A DNA stretch of 64,000 nt from Campylobacterales bacterium. Its GTDB lineage: Bacteria; Campylobacterota; Campylobacteria; Campylobacterales; Sulfurovaceae. Of this stretch, positions 51,031-60,278 are shown piece by piece. The DNA lies in NCBI GenBank assembly GCA_014763885.1, contig JACXUO010000003.1, positions 62,001 to 126,000 of the forward strand. Direction: 5' to 3'. Below the pieces are notes generated by a model. It was not told where the DNA came from, searched no databases, and saw only the letters and a list, made by a program, of their open reading frames with translations. How positions within the stretch are numbered: position 1 is the first letter of the stretch; each line of letters starts with the position of its first letter. Position numbers and translations under genes: made by a program.

Positions 51031-53292
51031 ATGAAAAAAAGACTACTTATAACAGCACTGACATTAGGTCTACTAAGCACTAACGTTACAGCAGAGGATA
51101 CGACATTTACCTCGGCCCATTTCTCTGGGTCAGGCAACTGTACCATGTGTCATAATGGAATGAGCGATCCATCCGGTAACGACATGTCTATCGAAACAGC
51201 CTGGTCGTCAACGATGATGGCCAACTCTACCAAAGACCCATTCTGGAGAGCAAAAGTCAAAACAGAGATCAACAAGAACCCACATCTTGAAGAGGTACTC
51301 AACGACAAATGTACGAAATGTCATGCGCCCATGGCAAATACAGAAGCAAAATTTTCCGGACATACCGTCAAGGTTTTTGATGACGGATTCCTGAACTCCC
51401 ATAATACCTATCATGACGCAGCACTCAACGGTGTCAGCTGTACCGCATGCCACCAGATCAAAGACAATGGGAAACTGGGTACACTGGAGGGGATGTCAGG
51501 TAACTATGAGATCGATGGGAGCAGAACAATTTACGGTCAATACAGTGATGTATTTCCAAATCCGATGATCAACAATGTTGACTATACCATCCAGCACGGT
51601 GCGCATATGGACCAGTCAAAAATGTGTGCTAGCTGTCATAACCTAAAGACACCGTATGTGGATGAAGAGGGTAATCTACTCAGCACCACACCTGAAAGTG
51701 AATTCCCCGAGCAGATGCCCTACTCTGAGTGGGAACACAGCAACTACAAAGATACAAAAAGCTGTCAGGCGTGCCATATGAAAAAGGTTGACGGAGTACG
51801 TATCTCTACAAGACCACCATGGCTTGATACCCAGAGAGACGGCTTTGCCCAGCATATGTTTGTAGGGGGCAATAAACTTCTGCTGGATATCCTGGATAAA
51901 AACAAAGCGGCACTGGATGTCGCGTCCAATAACTTCAGTACCACCATTGCAAAAAGTGACGAGATGCTCAAAGGCGCAGCCTCTATCGAACTGCTCAACC
52001 ATTCACTTCAGGACGGCACGCTTGAGGTCACACTCAGGATTAACAGTACCACAGGGCATAAACTTCCTACCAGTTTCCCGTCAAGAAGAGCATTTATCCA
52101 TCTGAAGGTCACCGATCAGTCGGGCAATACGGTTTTTGAATCGGGTAAAGTCAATAACAACGGAAGTATCGTCGGTGTAGACGCGGACAGCGACAGAAGC
52201 AGCTATGAGCCCCACTACGATCTCATCACCTCACCGGATCAGGTGCAGATCTATGAGTCAATCATGCAAAACAATCTTGGAGAGGTGACCTATACCTTGC
52301 TAAGAGGAATGAACTACCTCAAAGATAACCGTATCCTGCCTGCTGGTTTCGACAAGGCAACGGCACACAGTGACATCAAGGTACATGGTAATGCAAACAG
52401 TGACAGTAACTTTGTAGGGGGAAGTGATACGATCACTTACCGTATCAGCGGTCTCACAGAGACGCAATACGCCATCGATACAGAACTGCTCTACCAGACA
52501 CTTGCCTACTCATGGGCACAAGACCTTTTCAGTGACAATTCATCGGAAGTCGCTGCCTTTAAAGGTATGTTTGAATCATCGTCGATGAAAACCTCGCAGA
52601 TCGCATCGGCACACACCACGGTAAGCGGCAGTGGAACAACACCGACGCTTACCGAGTGCAGTGACGGGCTGGATAATGACGGTGACGGTCTTGTCGATAT
52701 GGAGGATGCAGGGTGCAGTGACCTGAACGATGACGACGAATACAATGCAGCTCCGGCACCAAAAGCGTGCAGTGATGGCATCGATAACGACAGTGACGGC
52801 TTGATCGATATGGATGATAACGGATGCAGCGATATCAATGATGACGACGAATCAAACCCTGCCCCGACAGTGGTTCTGGAGGAAGGATTTGAAAACGGTC
52901 TGGGTAACTGGGCAGTAACAGGAAACGGCCGGGTATGGACGACGCATACCAATGACCCCTATGAAGGCGTCTACAGTGCCTATGCCAACCGAACCGGAGC
53001 GGACAGACCGACCTATATGGAGAGAGAGATCAATCTTGCAGGCTATGACCAGGCCACACTCTCCTACTACAGAAGACTCAAAGGGCTGGATAGTTCCGAT
53101 GATTTCTCAGCAGAGTACTTTGACGGAAGCTGGCACTCCCTGGAGCACCTGGGCAGTAACCAGGAAAACGGTGACTATGTTGCAAGATCCTATAGTATCC
53201 CGACCACGGCAACCAAAATAAGGTTCATGTGCGAGAGCGATGCCAAAGGGGAGAAGTGTTATGTCGACAAGGTGCAGATTATCGCTGAATAG
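51031..53292 (+). CDS. Exported pentaheme cytochrome c with Ca-binding-like repeats and C-terminal beta domain
   Basis: 753 residues, signal peptide to about residue 21, AAGGAGG ribosome site. Five CXXCH sites begin at residues 37, 94, 137, 199 and 245, giving a cytochrome c554-like N-terminal half. From about 310 to 500 there is a beta-rich region. Two 28-residue repeats start at 543 and 580, each C-S-D-G-x-D-N-D-x-D-G-L-x-D...G-C-S-D-x-N-D-D-D-E, like calcium-binding DxDxDG loops with paired cysteines. The last ~140 residues ('LEEGFENGLGNWAVTGNGRVWTTH') look like a jelly-roll carbohydrate- or cell-binding domain. Likely an extracellular or surface electron carrier; substrate unknown. Confidence 0.8.
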   Translation: MKKRLLITALTLGLLSTNVTAEDTTFTSAHFSGSGNCTMCHNGMSDPSGNDMSIETAWSSTMMANSTKDPFWRAKVKTEINKNPHLEEVLNDKCTKCHAPMANTEAKFSGHTVKVFDDGFLNSHNTYHDAALNGVSCTACHQIKDNGKLGTLEGMSGNYEIDGSRTIYGQYSDVFPNPMINNVDYTIQHGAHMDQSKMCASCHNLKTPYVDEEGNLLSTTPESEFPEQMPYSEWEHSNYKDTKSCQACHMKKVDGVRISTRPPWLDTQRDGFAQHMFVGGNKLLLDILDKNKAALDVASNNFSTTIAKSDEMLKGAASIELLNHSLQDGTLEVTLRINSTTGHKLPTSFPSRRAFIHLKVTDQSGNTVFESGKVNNNGSIVGVDADSDRSSYEPHYDLITSPDQVQIYESIMQNNLGEVTYTLLRGMNYLKDNRILPAGFDKATAHSDIKVHGNANSDSNFVGGSDTITYRISGLTETQYAIDTELLYQTLAYSWAQDLFSDNSSEVAAFKGMFESSSMKTSQIASAHTTVSGSGTTPTLTECSDGLDNDGDGLVDMEDAGCSDLNDDDEYNAAPAPKACSDGIDNDSDGLIDMDDNGCSDINDDDESNPAPTVVLEEGFENGLGNWAVTGNGRVWTTHTNDPYEGVYSAYANRTGADRPTYMEREINLAGYDQATLSYYRRLKGLDSSDDFSAEYFDGSWHSLEHLGSNQENGDYVARSYSIPTTATKIRFMCESDAKGEKCYVDKVQIIAE

Positions 53293-53319
53293 ACAAGCCT
53301 GAATGCGGGTTTTACAATG

Positions 53320-53377
53320 AAAGGCGCCCTTCGGTCCTGTAGTAAGATACTATAGGCCATTGGGCTGCGCCTTTTTT
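53320..53377. terminator. Bidirectional hairpin after the pentaheme cytochrome gene
   Basis: AAAGGCGC at one end pairs with GCGCCTTT at the other (with an inner CCTTCGG/CATTGGG-like extension) and is followed by a run of T. It sits between the convergent cytochrome and rhodanese genes and could serve both. Confidence 0.65.
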
Positions 53378-53426
53378 CTTTTTCCTCATCTTTCAGCCGG
53401 GATGCTTCTCTTGAAAAATTTCACCG

Positions 53427-54119
53427 CTATTTTCCCTGATGATTGGACCGTGATGTCATATTGAGCGCAAGCCAATCCTGCATGCCTCCGCGATACCATT
53501 TGATCTTGTCGGGCGGGTAGCCTATCTTGAGCAGCGATTTGATCATCTGGGGTGACTGGGCGCACCATGAAGCGTTGCAAAAGACCGTTATCGTCTTCAC
53601 ATTGTCAAAACGGTACACCTTGTTTTCTATCTTGACTCCAAGCTGTACAAGCGCATTGAGATATTCTTCCGGGAAGGTGTTTGGTTCGGAGAGATACGTA
53701 TGGGGAAGGTTGACGGCGCCGGGGATGGTGCGGTTACTGTAGGAGTCTTCATTGCGGCTGTCAATGAGCAGCATGGATGGATTTTTCTGCATCTTTTCTA
53801 TAAAGTCGAGCACCTCCAGCTCACCGAATGTTTCTACCTCGGGATCGATCCTCATAGGCTGTATCTGCCCGACGCTGGAAACAAATTCGGCTTTGCATAC
53901 ATTGGGCACCTCCGATGCGGCATATTTCCCCTGCCATATCGTTTCATCGTCGATCGAAACATTAAGGCACGCCGGATCGATCTCACGTTCGATCGTCTGA
54001 AGTGTTTTTGTACCGTTCACTCCCATAACCTCCGCCTCTACCCCCTTATACTGCAGGCTGATGATATTGCTGCCCAGAAGGGGAAGTGTCAGTGAAAGTA
54101 GTAACCATTTTTTCTGCAT
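53427..54119 (-). CDS. Exported rhodanese-domain protein
   Basis: 230 residues. Signal peptide 'LLLSLTLPLLGSNIISL'. The C-terminal half is a rhodanese domain: 'MLLIDSRNEDSYSNRTIPGAVNLPH', then active loop 'ITVFCNASWCAQSP' with cysteine, then 'WYRGGMQDWLAL'. The first half (residues 20-100) has two extra cysteines and no clear family. Such periplasmic rhodaneses move sulfane sulfur in sulfur oxidisers. Role inferred. Convergent with the cytochrome gene. Confidence 0.8.
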   Translation of the reverse strand: MQKKWLLLSLTLPLLGSNIISLQYKGVEAEVMGVNGTKTLQTIEREIDPACLNVSIDDETIWQGKYAASEVPNVCKAEFVSSVGQIQPMRIDPEVETFGELEVLDFIEKMQKNPSMLLIDSRNEDSYSNRTIPGAVNLPHTYLSEPNTFPEEYLNALVQLGVKIENKVYRFDNVKTITVFCNASWCAQSPQMIKSLLKIGYPPDKIKWYRGGMQDWLALNMTSRSNHQGK

Positions 54120-54265
54120 CCTAATACCTTTTTGCCTTATTATTAAAAAATATTATCTTAAAGAAGTTGAATTTAAAATAAAAATACCCTCCCTCGGTAT
54201 GCCCCAACCGCTTTTTGCCATACTTTTGCTATAATCCTCTTCATAATAAAAAGAAAAGGGATATT

Positions 54266-54787
54266 TTGAAACTTGTTGTAGTCATTACAGGTGCCAGCGG
54301 TGTCGAGCTTGGTAAGAAGTTTGTCGATTATCTCCCTGAAGGCATTGAAGCCCATGTTGTGATCTCTGACAATGCCCTGACCGTAGAGTCATTTGAGCAC
54401 AAGCAGGTCACCCTGCACCAAAACGAAAATATCGCGGCATCCGTCTCCAGCGGCTCGTTCCGTGTCGATGCAACAGCGATCATCCCCTGCAGTATGAATA
54501 CCCTTGCCAAGATTGCCTGCGGCATCAGTGACAACCTGGCTACCAGGGTGGCTGCGGTAGCCCTCAAAGAGCAAAAAAAGCTACTTCTTGCACCACGCGA
54601 GCTTCCTTTTTCGGCGATTGCCCTTGAAAATATGCAAAAACTTGCGACACTTGGCGTCATTGTCGCCCCGCCTGTTATGGGTTACTACTCTGAGTCCGAC
54701 TCTTTGGAGGAGATGGAACGTTTTATCATCGGAAAGTGGTACGATGCACTGGGCATAGAAAATAATTTATATGAAAGATGGAAATAA
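54266..54787 (+). CDS. ubiX: UbiX flavin prenyltransferase
   Basis: 173 residues from TTG 54266 (AAGGGA upstream). The frame opens at 54215, but 'KLVVVITGASGVELGKKFVDYL' is the true UbiX N-terminus. 'IPCSMNTLAKIACGISDNLATRVAAVALKEQKKLLLAPRELPFSAIALENMQKLATLGV' is the classic signature. It makes prenyl-FMN for UbiD-type decarboxylases in quinone synthesis. Next gene starts one base after its stop; ubiX-coaD-tmk order is typical of epsilonproteobacteria. Confidence 0.95.
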   Translation: MKLVVVITGASGVELGKKFVDYLPEGIEAHVVISDNALTVESFEHKQVTLHQNENIAASVSSGSFRVDATAIIPCSMNTLAKIACGISDNLATRVAAVALKEQKKLLLAPRELPFSAIALENMQKLATLGVIVAPPVMGYYSESDSLEEMERFIIGKWYDALGIENNLYERWK

Positions 54788-54788
54788 A

Positions 54789-55271
54789 ATGAGTACTTAT
54801 CGACGAGCGATCTATCCGGGGACATTTGACCCTATCACCAACGGACACCTGGATATCATCAAACGTGCCTATAGGATGTTTGACGAGATCATTATCGCAG
54901 TGGCTGACTCTGAAGCGAAAAAGCCGATGTTCAGCTTTACAAAACGTGTCGAGATGGTGGAAGCCGCTATTACTGATCTGCCAAATATCAAAGTGATAGG
55001 CTTCAACAACCTTCTGGTAAATCTCTCGGACGAACTGGATGCCAATATCATCATCCGCGGGCTCAGAGCAGTCAGTGACTTTGAATACGAACTGCAGATG
55101 GGATATGCCAACGCTTCGCTGAAAAAAGAGCTTGAGACGATCTACCTGATGCCAAGTCTTGAACATGCCTTTGTCAGTTCATCAGTCGTACGCACGATTC
55201 TCAACTTTGACGGGAAGGTGGAACACCTTGTTCCTGCAAGAGCTTTGGAACTGATCAAGTGTGAACGCTGA
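54789..55271 (+). CDS. coaD: Phosphopantetheine adenylyltransferase
   Basis: 160 residues, family length. 'AIYPGTFDPITNGHLDIIKRA' holds the HxGH-type nucleotide site (here NGHLDI); 'IIRGLRAVSDFEYELQMGYAN' and 'EHAFVSSSVVRTI' (the ISSSxVR site) complete it. Catalyses the fourth step of CoA synthesis. The ATG at 54789 is preferred to an upstream frame start at 54771, which lies inside ubiX. TGATG overlap with tmk. Confidence 0.95.
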   Translation: MSTYRRAIYPGTFDPITNGHLDIIKRAYRMFDEIIIAVADSEAKKPMFSFTKRVEMVEAAITDLPNIKVIGFNNLLVNLSDELDANIIIRGLRAVSDFEYELQMGYANASLKKELETIYLMPSLEHAFVSSSVVRTILNFDGKVEHLVPARALELIKCER

Positions 55272-55846
55272 TGGTAGTACTTTTTGAAGGGATCGACACC
55301 TGCGGGAAAAGTACGCAGCTGGAGCTTTTGAAACAAAAACACCCTGAGATCATTACGACCAAAGAACCCGGCGGTACAGCGTTCGGGATCAAAGCAAGAG
55401 AGATACTTCTGGAGAGTACGATCATCTCAAAACGCGCCGAACTTCTGTTGTTTTTGGCCGACCGTGCCGAACATTTTGAAGAGGTGATCCAACCCAACCA
55501 GGATAAACTTGTTATCTCAGATAGAGGGTTTATCTCCGGGATTGGCTATGCTTTGGCCAATGGTGATTTTGAACTTGATGAGCTAGTCATGCTGAACAGG
55601 TTCGCACTGCAGGGAAATCTACCTGATAAAGTCATCCTTTTTCTTACAGATATGCAGACCCTGCAGGAGAGACTGGGAGGCAAAAGCCTGGACGGGATAG
55701 AACAGCGGGGGCTGGAGTACCTGCTCAGCGTACAGGAGCATATGAAGCAGACTGTACTCAAGCTGGGCCTTCCTCACCTTTTTATCGATGCGCGTGATAC
55801 GATAGAAAATATCCATCAAACGATACTAACCTACTTGAAGGTATAA
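55271..55846 (+). CDS. tmk: Thymidylate kinase
   Basis: 191 residues. P-loop 'VLFEGIDTCGKSTQLELL', then 'TKEPGGTAFGIKAREILL' and 'VISDRGFISGIGYA' (the DR motif with G in place of Y/F, as usual in epsilonproteobacterial Tmk). Phosphorylates dTMP to dTDP. Last gene of ubiX-coaD-tmk. A large inverted repeat follows. Confidence 0.95.
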   Translation: MVVLFEGIDTCGKSTQLELLKQKHPEIITTKEPGGTAFGIKAREILLESTIISKRAELLLFLADRAEHFEEVIQPNQDKLVISDRGFISGIGYALANGDFELDELVMLNRFALQGNLPDKVILFLTDMQTLQERLGGKSLDGIEQRGLEYLLSVQEHMKQTVLKLGLPHLFIDARDTIENIHQTILTYLKV

Positions 55847-55861
55847 TTACATCCATAATAT

Positions 55862-55921
55862 TGGTGGGCTGGCAAGCCCATCCTACATAAAACACACCGT
55901 AGGGTGGGCTTGCCAGCCCAC
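55862..55921. repeat. GTAGGGTGGGC-type inverted repeat (REP/MITE-like)
   Basis: Two 24-base arms (GGTGGGCTGGCAAGCC... and ...GGCTTGCCAGCCCACC) pair with one mismatch around a 12-base loop. A second, partial copy is at 50248-50274. Similar GTAGGGTGGGC palindromes are widely dispersed in bacterial genomes. It lies between tmk and hisS and could stop or stabilise transcripts. Confidence 0.8.
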
Positions 55922-55944
55922 CTTTCTGGATAGAAGGAAACCCT

Positions 55945-57156
55945 ATGATCAATCCGCTACGTGGTATGAAAGACCTCACTTTTGAAGAGAGTGAACGTTT
56001 TGAGTATATCGTAAATACTGCTGCAACCATTGCCAGACGCTATGGCTATGGATATATCGAAACCCCTATCCTTGAAGAGACTGCACTCTTTAAGAGATCA
56101 GTAGGAGAGAGCTCTGATATCGTCGGTAAAGAGATGTATCAGTTCACAGACAAGGGCGAGAACGATGTCTGTATGCGTCCTGAAGGTACGGCCGGTATCG
56201 TACGTGCCTTTATCTCTGCCAAACTTGACCGACAGCCGGTAAAACAGAAGTTCTACTACTACGGACCGATGTTCCGTTATGAGAAGCCGCAGAAAGGAAG
56301 ACTCAGAGAGTTTCACCAGTTTGGATGCGAGAGCTTCGGCGAAGCTTCCGTCTACGAGGATTTTACGATCATCACGATGATCGCACAGATCTTTGATGCA
56401 CTGGGTATCGGATATGAATTGCAGATCAACTCGCTTGGCTGCAAGGTCTGTATGCCGAAATACAGAGAGACACTTGTCAGCTCGCTCACTGAGATCAAAG
56501 AGGAGCTTTGTGAGGACTGCAACCGCAGGATAGGCACCAACCCTATCCGTGTACTTGACTGTAAAAACGATAAATGCCAGGCGCTGCTTGTGGAGTCTCC
56601 CAAACTGAAAGACTATCTCTGTGAAGCGTGTGACCCGGACTTCAGGAAGCTCAAAGAGCTGCTTGATCAGGAGGGTATCAAATACACTGTCAATGACAAC
56701 CTCGTAAGAGGATTGGACTACTACTCCAAAACAGCATTTGAGTTTGTCAGCAGTGAGATCGGTGCGCAAAGTGCTATCGCCGGCGGTGGACGCTATGACA
56801 GGCTGGTAGAGTTCCTGGACGGGAAACCGACGCCTGCAGTAGGGTTTGCCCTGGGTATCGAGCGTATCATGGAGCTGGTGAAGATGCCGGAAAGTGAGCC
56901 GGAAGGGTACTATATGGGTGCGATGACTCCGGATGCCATCCCGGCACTCCTCAAACTTGCAACGAAAAAACGTCTGACGGACAAAGTGACGGTTGAGTAC
57001 AGCTCAAAAGGGTTTAAAAGCCATATGAAAGGGGTGGACAGAGCCAATCCAAGATATGCGGTCCTTATCGGCGAAGATGAGCTGAAGAATGGAACCGTAT
57101 GGTTGAAAGATCTTGAGAGTAAAGAAGAGCAGGTCATTGATATCAATGCGCTCTAG
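55945..57156 (+). CDS. hisS: Histidyl-tRNA synthetase
   Basis: 403 residues, standard for class II HisRS. 'PLRGMKDLTFEESERFEYIV' opens it; motif 2 'YYYGPMFRYEKPQKGRLREFHQFGCESFG'; histidine loops 'LVRGLDYYSKTAFEFV' and 'GGGRYDRLVEFL'; motif 3 'VGFALGIERI'; anticodon-binding domain at the C-terminus. AGAAGG precedes the ATG. Probably independent of tmk because of the repeat between them. Confidence 0.95.
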   Translation: MINPLRGMKDLTFEESERFEYIVNTAATIARRYGYGYIETPILEETALFKRSVGESSDIVGKEMYQFTDKGENDVCMRPEGTAGIVRAFISAKLDRQPVKQKFYYYGPMFRYEKPQKGRLREFHQFGCESFGEASVYEDFTIITMIAQIFDALGIGYELQINSLGCKVCMPKYRETLVSSLTEIKEELCEDCNRRIGTNPIRVLDCKNDKCQALLVESPKLKDYLCEACDPDFRKLKELLDQEGIKYTVNDNLVRGLDYYSKTAFEFVSSEIGAQSAIAGGGRYDRLVEFLDGKPTPAVGFALGIERIMELVKMPESEPEGYYMGAMTPDAIPALLKLATKKRLTDKVTVEYSSKGFKSHMKGVDRANPRYAVLIGEDELKNGTVWLKDLESKEEQVIDINAL

Positions 57157-57160
57157 GAGG

Positions 57161-57190
57161 TGATACGAAGCCCGAAAGGTTTCGCATCAG
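57161..57190. terminator. Hairpin after hisS
   Basis: TGATACGAA and TTCGCATCA pair with one mismatch around GCCCGAAAGGT. It lies five bases after the hisS stop and 12 before the end of the convergent barrel-protein gene. Confidence 0.5.
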
Positions 57191-57201
57191 TTGAGTGTGT
57201 T

Positions 57202-57801
57202 CTAGAAATTATACATTACACCTAAAAAGATTGAGTTTCCTCTCGGTCCATCGATCGTTGAGTGTTCATACTCGGCAACCACTTTATATGTGTGATCCAC
57301 GGCTATTTCCATACCTACACCATAGTTAAATCCGTTATCATCCGCATCGATATGATACTCGTCGATCTCTTCGATCTCATACTCATACCCTGCTTTTGCA
57401 AAGAGCCCCAGAGTCTCTGTCAATTCGTAGGTATAAACAAGATCTATAGCATGGGTATAGTATGTTGCATCCGCTTCAGCCACAACATCTCCGTATTCCA
57501 ATTCACTCACAGTATTTTCAGCATAGGAGAAATCATACTCTATTGCAAACCCATGCCCAAGTCTGTAACCAAGATCGATACCGAATCCATATCCGCTGTC
57601 ACCATCAAGTACCGCTTCGCCATGCGCTACTTTATCTCCTGCGATTCTTAATCCCTTAACAATCACATAAAAGTCACTCTCTGTGTGCTCATGCACTTCC
57701 GGTATCTCTACCGCCGGCTCAACCGGAGCGATATCTCCACCTGCATGCAGCTGCAGTGCCATCAATGATGCAACAGATGTCATCAAAACCAATTTTTTCA
57801 T
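57202..57801 (-). CDS. Outer-membrane beta-barrel protein (OmpA-barrel-like)
   Basis: 199 residues. Signal peptide ('LMTSVASLMALQLHAGG'). The mature part is a run of amphipathic strands ('YGFGIDLGYRLGHGFAIEYDFSYAEN', 'HAIDLVYTYELTETLGLFAKAGYEYEI') and ends in 'NSIFLGVMYNF', with the C-terminal Phe of barrel proteins. An 8-strand barrel of this length fits the OmpA/OmpW-like porin families. Acidic overall. Role not readable. GGAGGA ribosome site. The gap 57802-57998 holds no gene I can support. Confidence 0.8.
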   Translation of the reverse strand: MKKLVLMTSVASLMALQLHAGGDIAPVEPAVEIPEVHEHTESDFYVIVKGLRIAGDKVAHGEAVLDGDSGYGFGIDLGYRLGHGFAIEYDFSYAENTVSELEYGDVVAEADATYYTHAIDLVYTYELTETLGLFAKAGYEYEIEEIDEYHIDADDNGFNYGVGMEIAVDHTYKVVAEYEHSTIDGPRGNSIFLGVMYNF

Positions 57802-57998
57802 TGTTCCTCCTTGCGTTTACGGATATTTCCCATCCATGATTTTTTTAAACTTTTCATCATAGATGATTTAGGCTTAAAGCTTTGTATCTACCGCTATTTC
57901 AAGCCCTATTTTTGAGCTTTTTTATCTCTTTTAGAAAAAACCGGTTCCTCTGCTTCAATCCGATCGATCAAGAAGATCAATCTTACTTTTGTAGAGGA

Positions 57999-58580
57999 CT
58001 ATAATGTGTGCAGCCAGAGAAGAAGATCGTTGCTCAGCCGCTCAATTGCCCTGTTGCTTGCCTCGACATATCCTTGGGCATCTGTTGTTTTTGTCGCTTC
58101 TCTATAGCTGAAGCGCTTGCTTTTGATCAACTCTCCGGTATGGGTGGAAACCAGGTCGAACTGGAGTGAGACAACTGCATCTGACGCATTGCCCCGTACA
58201 TGGTGGGAGAAGTCAAACACCGTACTCTCCAGCCTGTAGTCAGCCTGTGCGGTGGAGGCATAGGAGACGACCCCTTTGAACATACCGCTGCTCTGAAGCG
58301 TATAGATCACTGTCCCCTGCAGGAGTTGTCCAAGATCATTGGACCACTTCGAGTTCAGATAGGCCCCCTGCTGCACGGGCGAGTAGGAAAAGTACATTTT
58401 GTCACTCATCTTCTCTTTGAGACTCAGCGGCTGCATCACCTTGATCGTTTTGGAGTGATAGCTCCCCTGGTAACGCTTGTCCGCCTCTGGCGTCTGCAGG
58501 GTATAGTTCTTCAGCGGTGTCATCTTCGTGCCGCACCCGGCCAGAAAGATCACCAGCAGTGCTCCCGTAATATGTTTCAT
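57999..58580 (-). CDS. Auxiliary lipoprotein of the Mla-type ABC system
   Basis: 193 residues, lipobox 'IFLAGCGTK' (C at about 16). The family segments 'KNYTLQTP', 'IKVMQPLSLKEKMSDKMYFSYSPVQQGAYLNSKW', 'LLQGTVIYTLQSSGMFKGVVS' and 'ASNRAIERLSNDLLLWL' match ABC-type transport auxiliary lipoproteins (PqiC relatives). Last gene of the mlaE-mlaF-mlaD-lipoprotein operon; two-base gap to mlaD. Confidence 0.85.
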   Translation of the reverse strand: MKHITGALLVIFLAGCGTKMTPLKNYTLQTPEADKRYQGSYHSKTIKVMQPLSLKEKMSDKMYFSYSPVQQGAYLNSKWSNDLGQLLQGTVIYTLQSSGMFKGVVSYASTAQADYRLESTVFDFSHHVRGNASDAVVSLQFDLVSTHTGELIKSKRFSYREATKTTDAQGYVEASNRAIERLSNDLLLWLHTL

Positions 58581-58582
58581 CG

Positions 58583-59494
58583 TTATTCTCCCGGTCCTTT
58601 TAAAGGCGTTCTTGATTTGAAAATCAGGTCGCTTGGACTCTCTTCAAGCTCTCCTGCAAGGTCACTCATCTGCGAGGAGAGTATCTGCATATCCACAATC
58701 AGCGGTTCAAGTATCTTTTTCATATTATAGTCGCCGCGATCCAGGCTCTGCTCAACCTTCAACGTGACACGGTTGAAATTCTCTATCGTCGGAACGATTA
58801 CTTTCTTGACCGCATTGAGGTCTTTGGTCGCACCTTCAAAGTTGGTTGAAACTCTCTGCATCGACGCCCTGAACTCTTTGATGGCCGCATCTAGTTCTTC
58901 CAGGGAGCTTATCACCCTCTTTTCTACCTCTTCACCGTTCTTCGTGATCACCTCGACATTCTCAAGGATATTCTCTACGGTATTGATATTTTTATCCGAG
59001 ACCACTTTCTGTCCCTGTTCGAGCAGGGCATCAAGCTTTTGGGAGAGGGATTCTACACTTCTGCTCAGGTTTGTTACCAAAGAAGTTTTGGTTTTGATCG
59101 TAGGGATATATTCATCAGTCGGCACAAGCGTTTTTGCCGCATTGGTCCCCCCTTCTATCTCGATAGAGAGCAGGCCTGTGATACCGAACATCTTTGTGGT
59201 TGCCACCATATCCTCTTTGATAGGGACATTCTGACGGATATTGACATAGACTTCAGTGAGTTCAATATTTTCCGGATTGATACGGATATCACTGACCCGG
59301 CCGATATCGACACCTCTCAGCATCACATCGGAGTTTATGGAGAGCCCGGAAACCGATTCGCTGATCTCCAGTTTATAGGTATGGTACTGATCATCGATAT
59401 CGTATTTGCCAAGCCAGAAAGCAAACCAGACAAGCCCGATACCAAAGATCACAACAAAGATACCGACCACCAGGTAATTGACTCTGCTATACAT
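58583..59494 (-). CDS. mlaD: MlaD-type MCE substrate-binding protein
   Basis: 303 residues: one transmembrane helix (residues about 7-29), one MCE domain ('YHTYKLEISESVSGLSINSDVMLRGVDIGRVSDIRI...EVYVNIRQNVPIKEDMVATTKMFGITGLLSIEI'), then about 180 residues of coiled-coil helix. Longer than E. coli MlaD (183). It forms a hexameric ring and needle between membranes. Its start overlaps the ATPase gene by eight bases. Confidence 0.9.
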   Translation of the reverse strand: MYSRVNYLVVGIFVVIFGIGLVWFAFWLGKYDIDDQYHTYKLEISESVSGLSINSDVMLRGVDIGRVSDIRINPENIELTEVYVNIRQNVPIKEDMVATTKMFGITGLLSIEIEGGTNAAKTLVPTDEYIPTIKTKTSLVTNLSRSVESLSQKLDALLEQGQKVVSDKNINTVENILENVEVITKNGEEVEKRVISSLEELDAAIKEFRASMQRVSTNFEGATKDLNAVKKVIVPTIENFNRVTLKVEQSLDRGDYNMKKILEPLIVDMQILSSQMSDLAGELEESPSDLIFKSRTPLKGPGE

Positions 59495-60266
59495 TCTTCA
59501 CCTTTTCAAATCTCTCTTTGGTATATTCATTCTTAAAAAAATCTTCAACAAATGGATGGTGAGATTGTAACACATTTTCTATATTTCCCTCTGCAACCAC
59601 CTTCTTGTCCGCCAAAATCGCCATCCTGTCTACGATACTGAAGATACTCTCCAGATCGTGTGTGATCATCACTACGGTGATCCCCAGCAGATCACGCAGA
59701 TCAACGATCAGTTTGTCAAAGTTGCGTGCCCCGATAGGATCAAGCCCCGAGGTGGGCTCATCAAGAAATAAGAGTTTCGGCTCCATTGCAAGCGCTCTGG
59801 CGAGTGCGGCACGCTTGATCATCCCTCCGCTCAGCTGGGAAGGGTAAAGGCTCCCTACCTGCGGATCAAGTCCCACCATCTTAAGCTTGGATGCCACCAG
59901 GCTGTCACGCAGTTTTTTCGAGATCTTTGTATACTCTTTGAGCTGTACCTCGATATTTTCTGCCACGCTCAGAGAAGAGAAAAGGGCACCGAACTGAAAA
60001 AGCACCCCCCAGTCCCTCCTGAGTGCCTGGGCCTCTTTAAACCCTATATGTTTGAGATTTTTACCCAGTACAGTGATCTCCCCCGCCGTCGGTTCAAGCA
60101 GCATGATCATCTCTTTCATCAGCACTGATTTGCCCGATCCACTCTCTCCGAGTATCGCGTAGATCTCGTTCTCTTCGATATGCAGATTCACGCCGTCATG
60201 GATCGTCCGTTCACCAAACCGTGTGACGATACCTCCTGCTTCGATCACCGTTTTATGATTCGGCAT
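59487..60266 (-). CDS. mlaF: MlaF-type ABC ATPase
   Basis: 259 residues from ATG 60266 (AAAGGATG upstream). Walker A 'ILGESGSGKSVLMKEM', signature 'LSGGMIKRAALARALAMEP', Walker B 'LLFLDEPTSGLDPIG', H-loop 'MITHDLES'. The 'PSQLSGGMIKRAALARA' variant is typical of the Mla/MKL group. Drives lipid transfer with MlaE and MlaD. The 126-base gap to mlaE carries an imperfect direct repeat. Confidence 0.95.
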   Translation of the reverse strand: MPNHKTVIEAGGIVTRFGERTIHDGVNLHIEENEIYAILGESGSGKSVLMKEMIMLLEPTAGEITVLGKNLKHIGFKEAQALRRDWGVLFQFGALFSSLSVAENIEVQLKEYTKISKKLRDSLVASKLKMVGLDPQVGSLYPSQLSGGMIKRAALARALAMEPKLLFLDEPTSGLDPIGARNFDKLIVDLRDLLGITVVMITHDLESIFSIVDRMAILADKKVVAEGNIENVLQSHHPFVEDFFKNEYTKERFEKVKNV

Positions 60267-60278
60267 TTCACATCCTTT

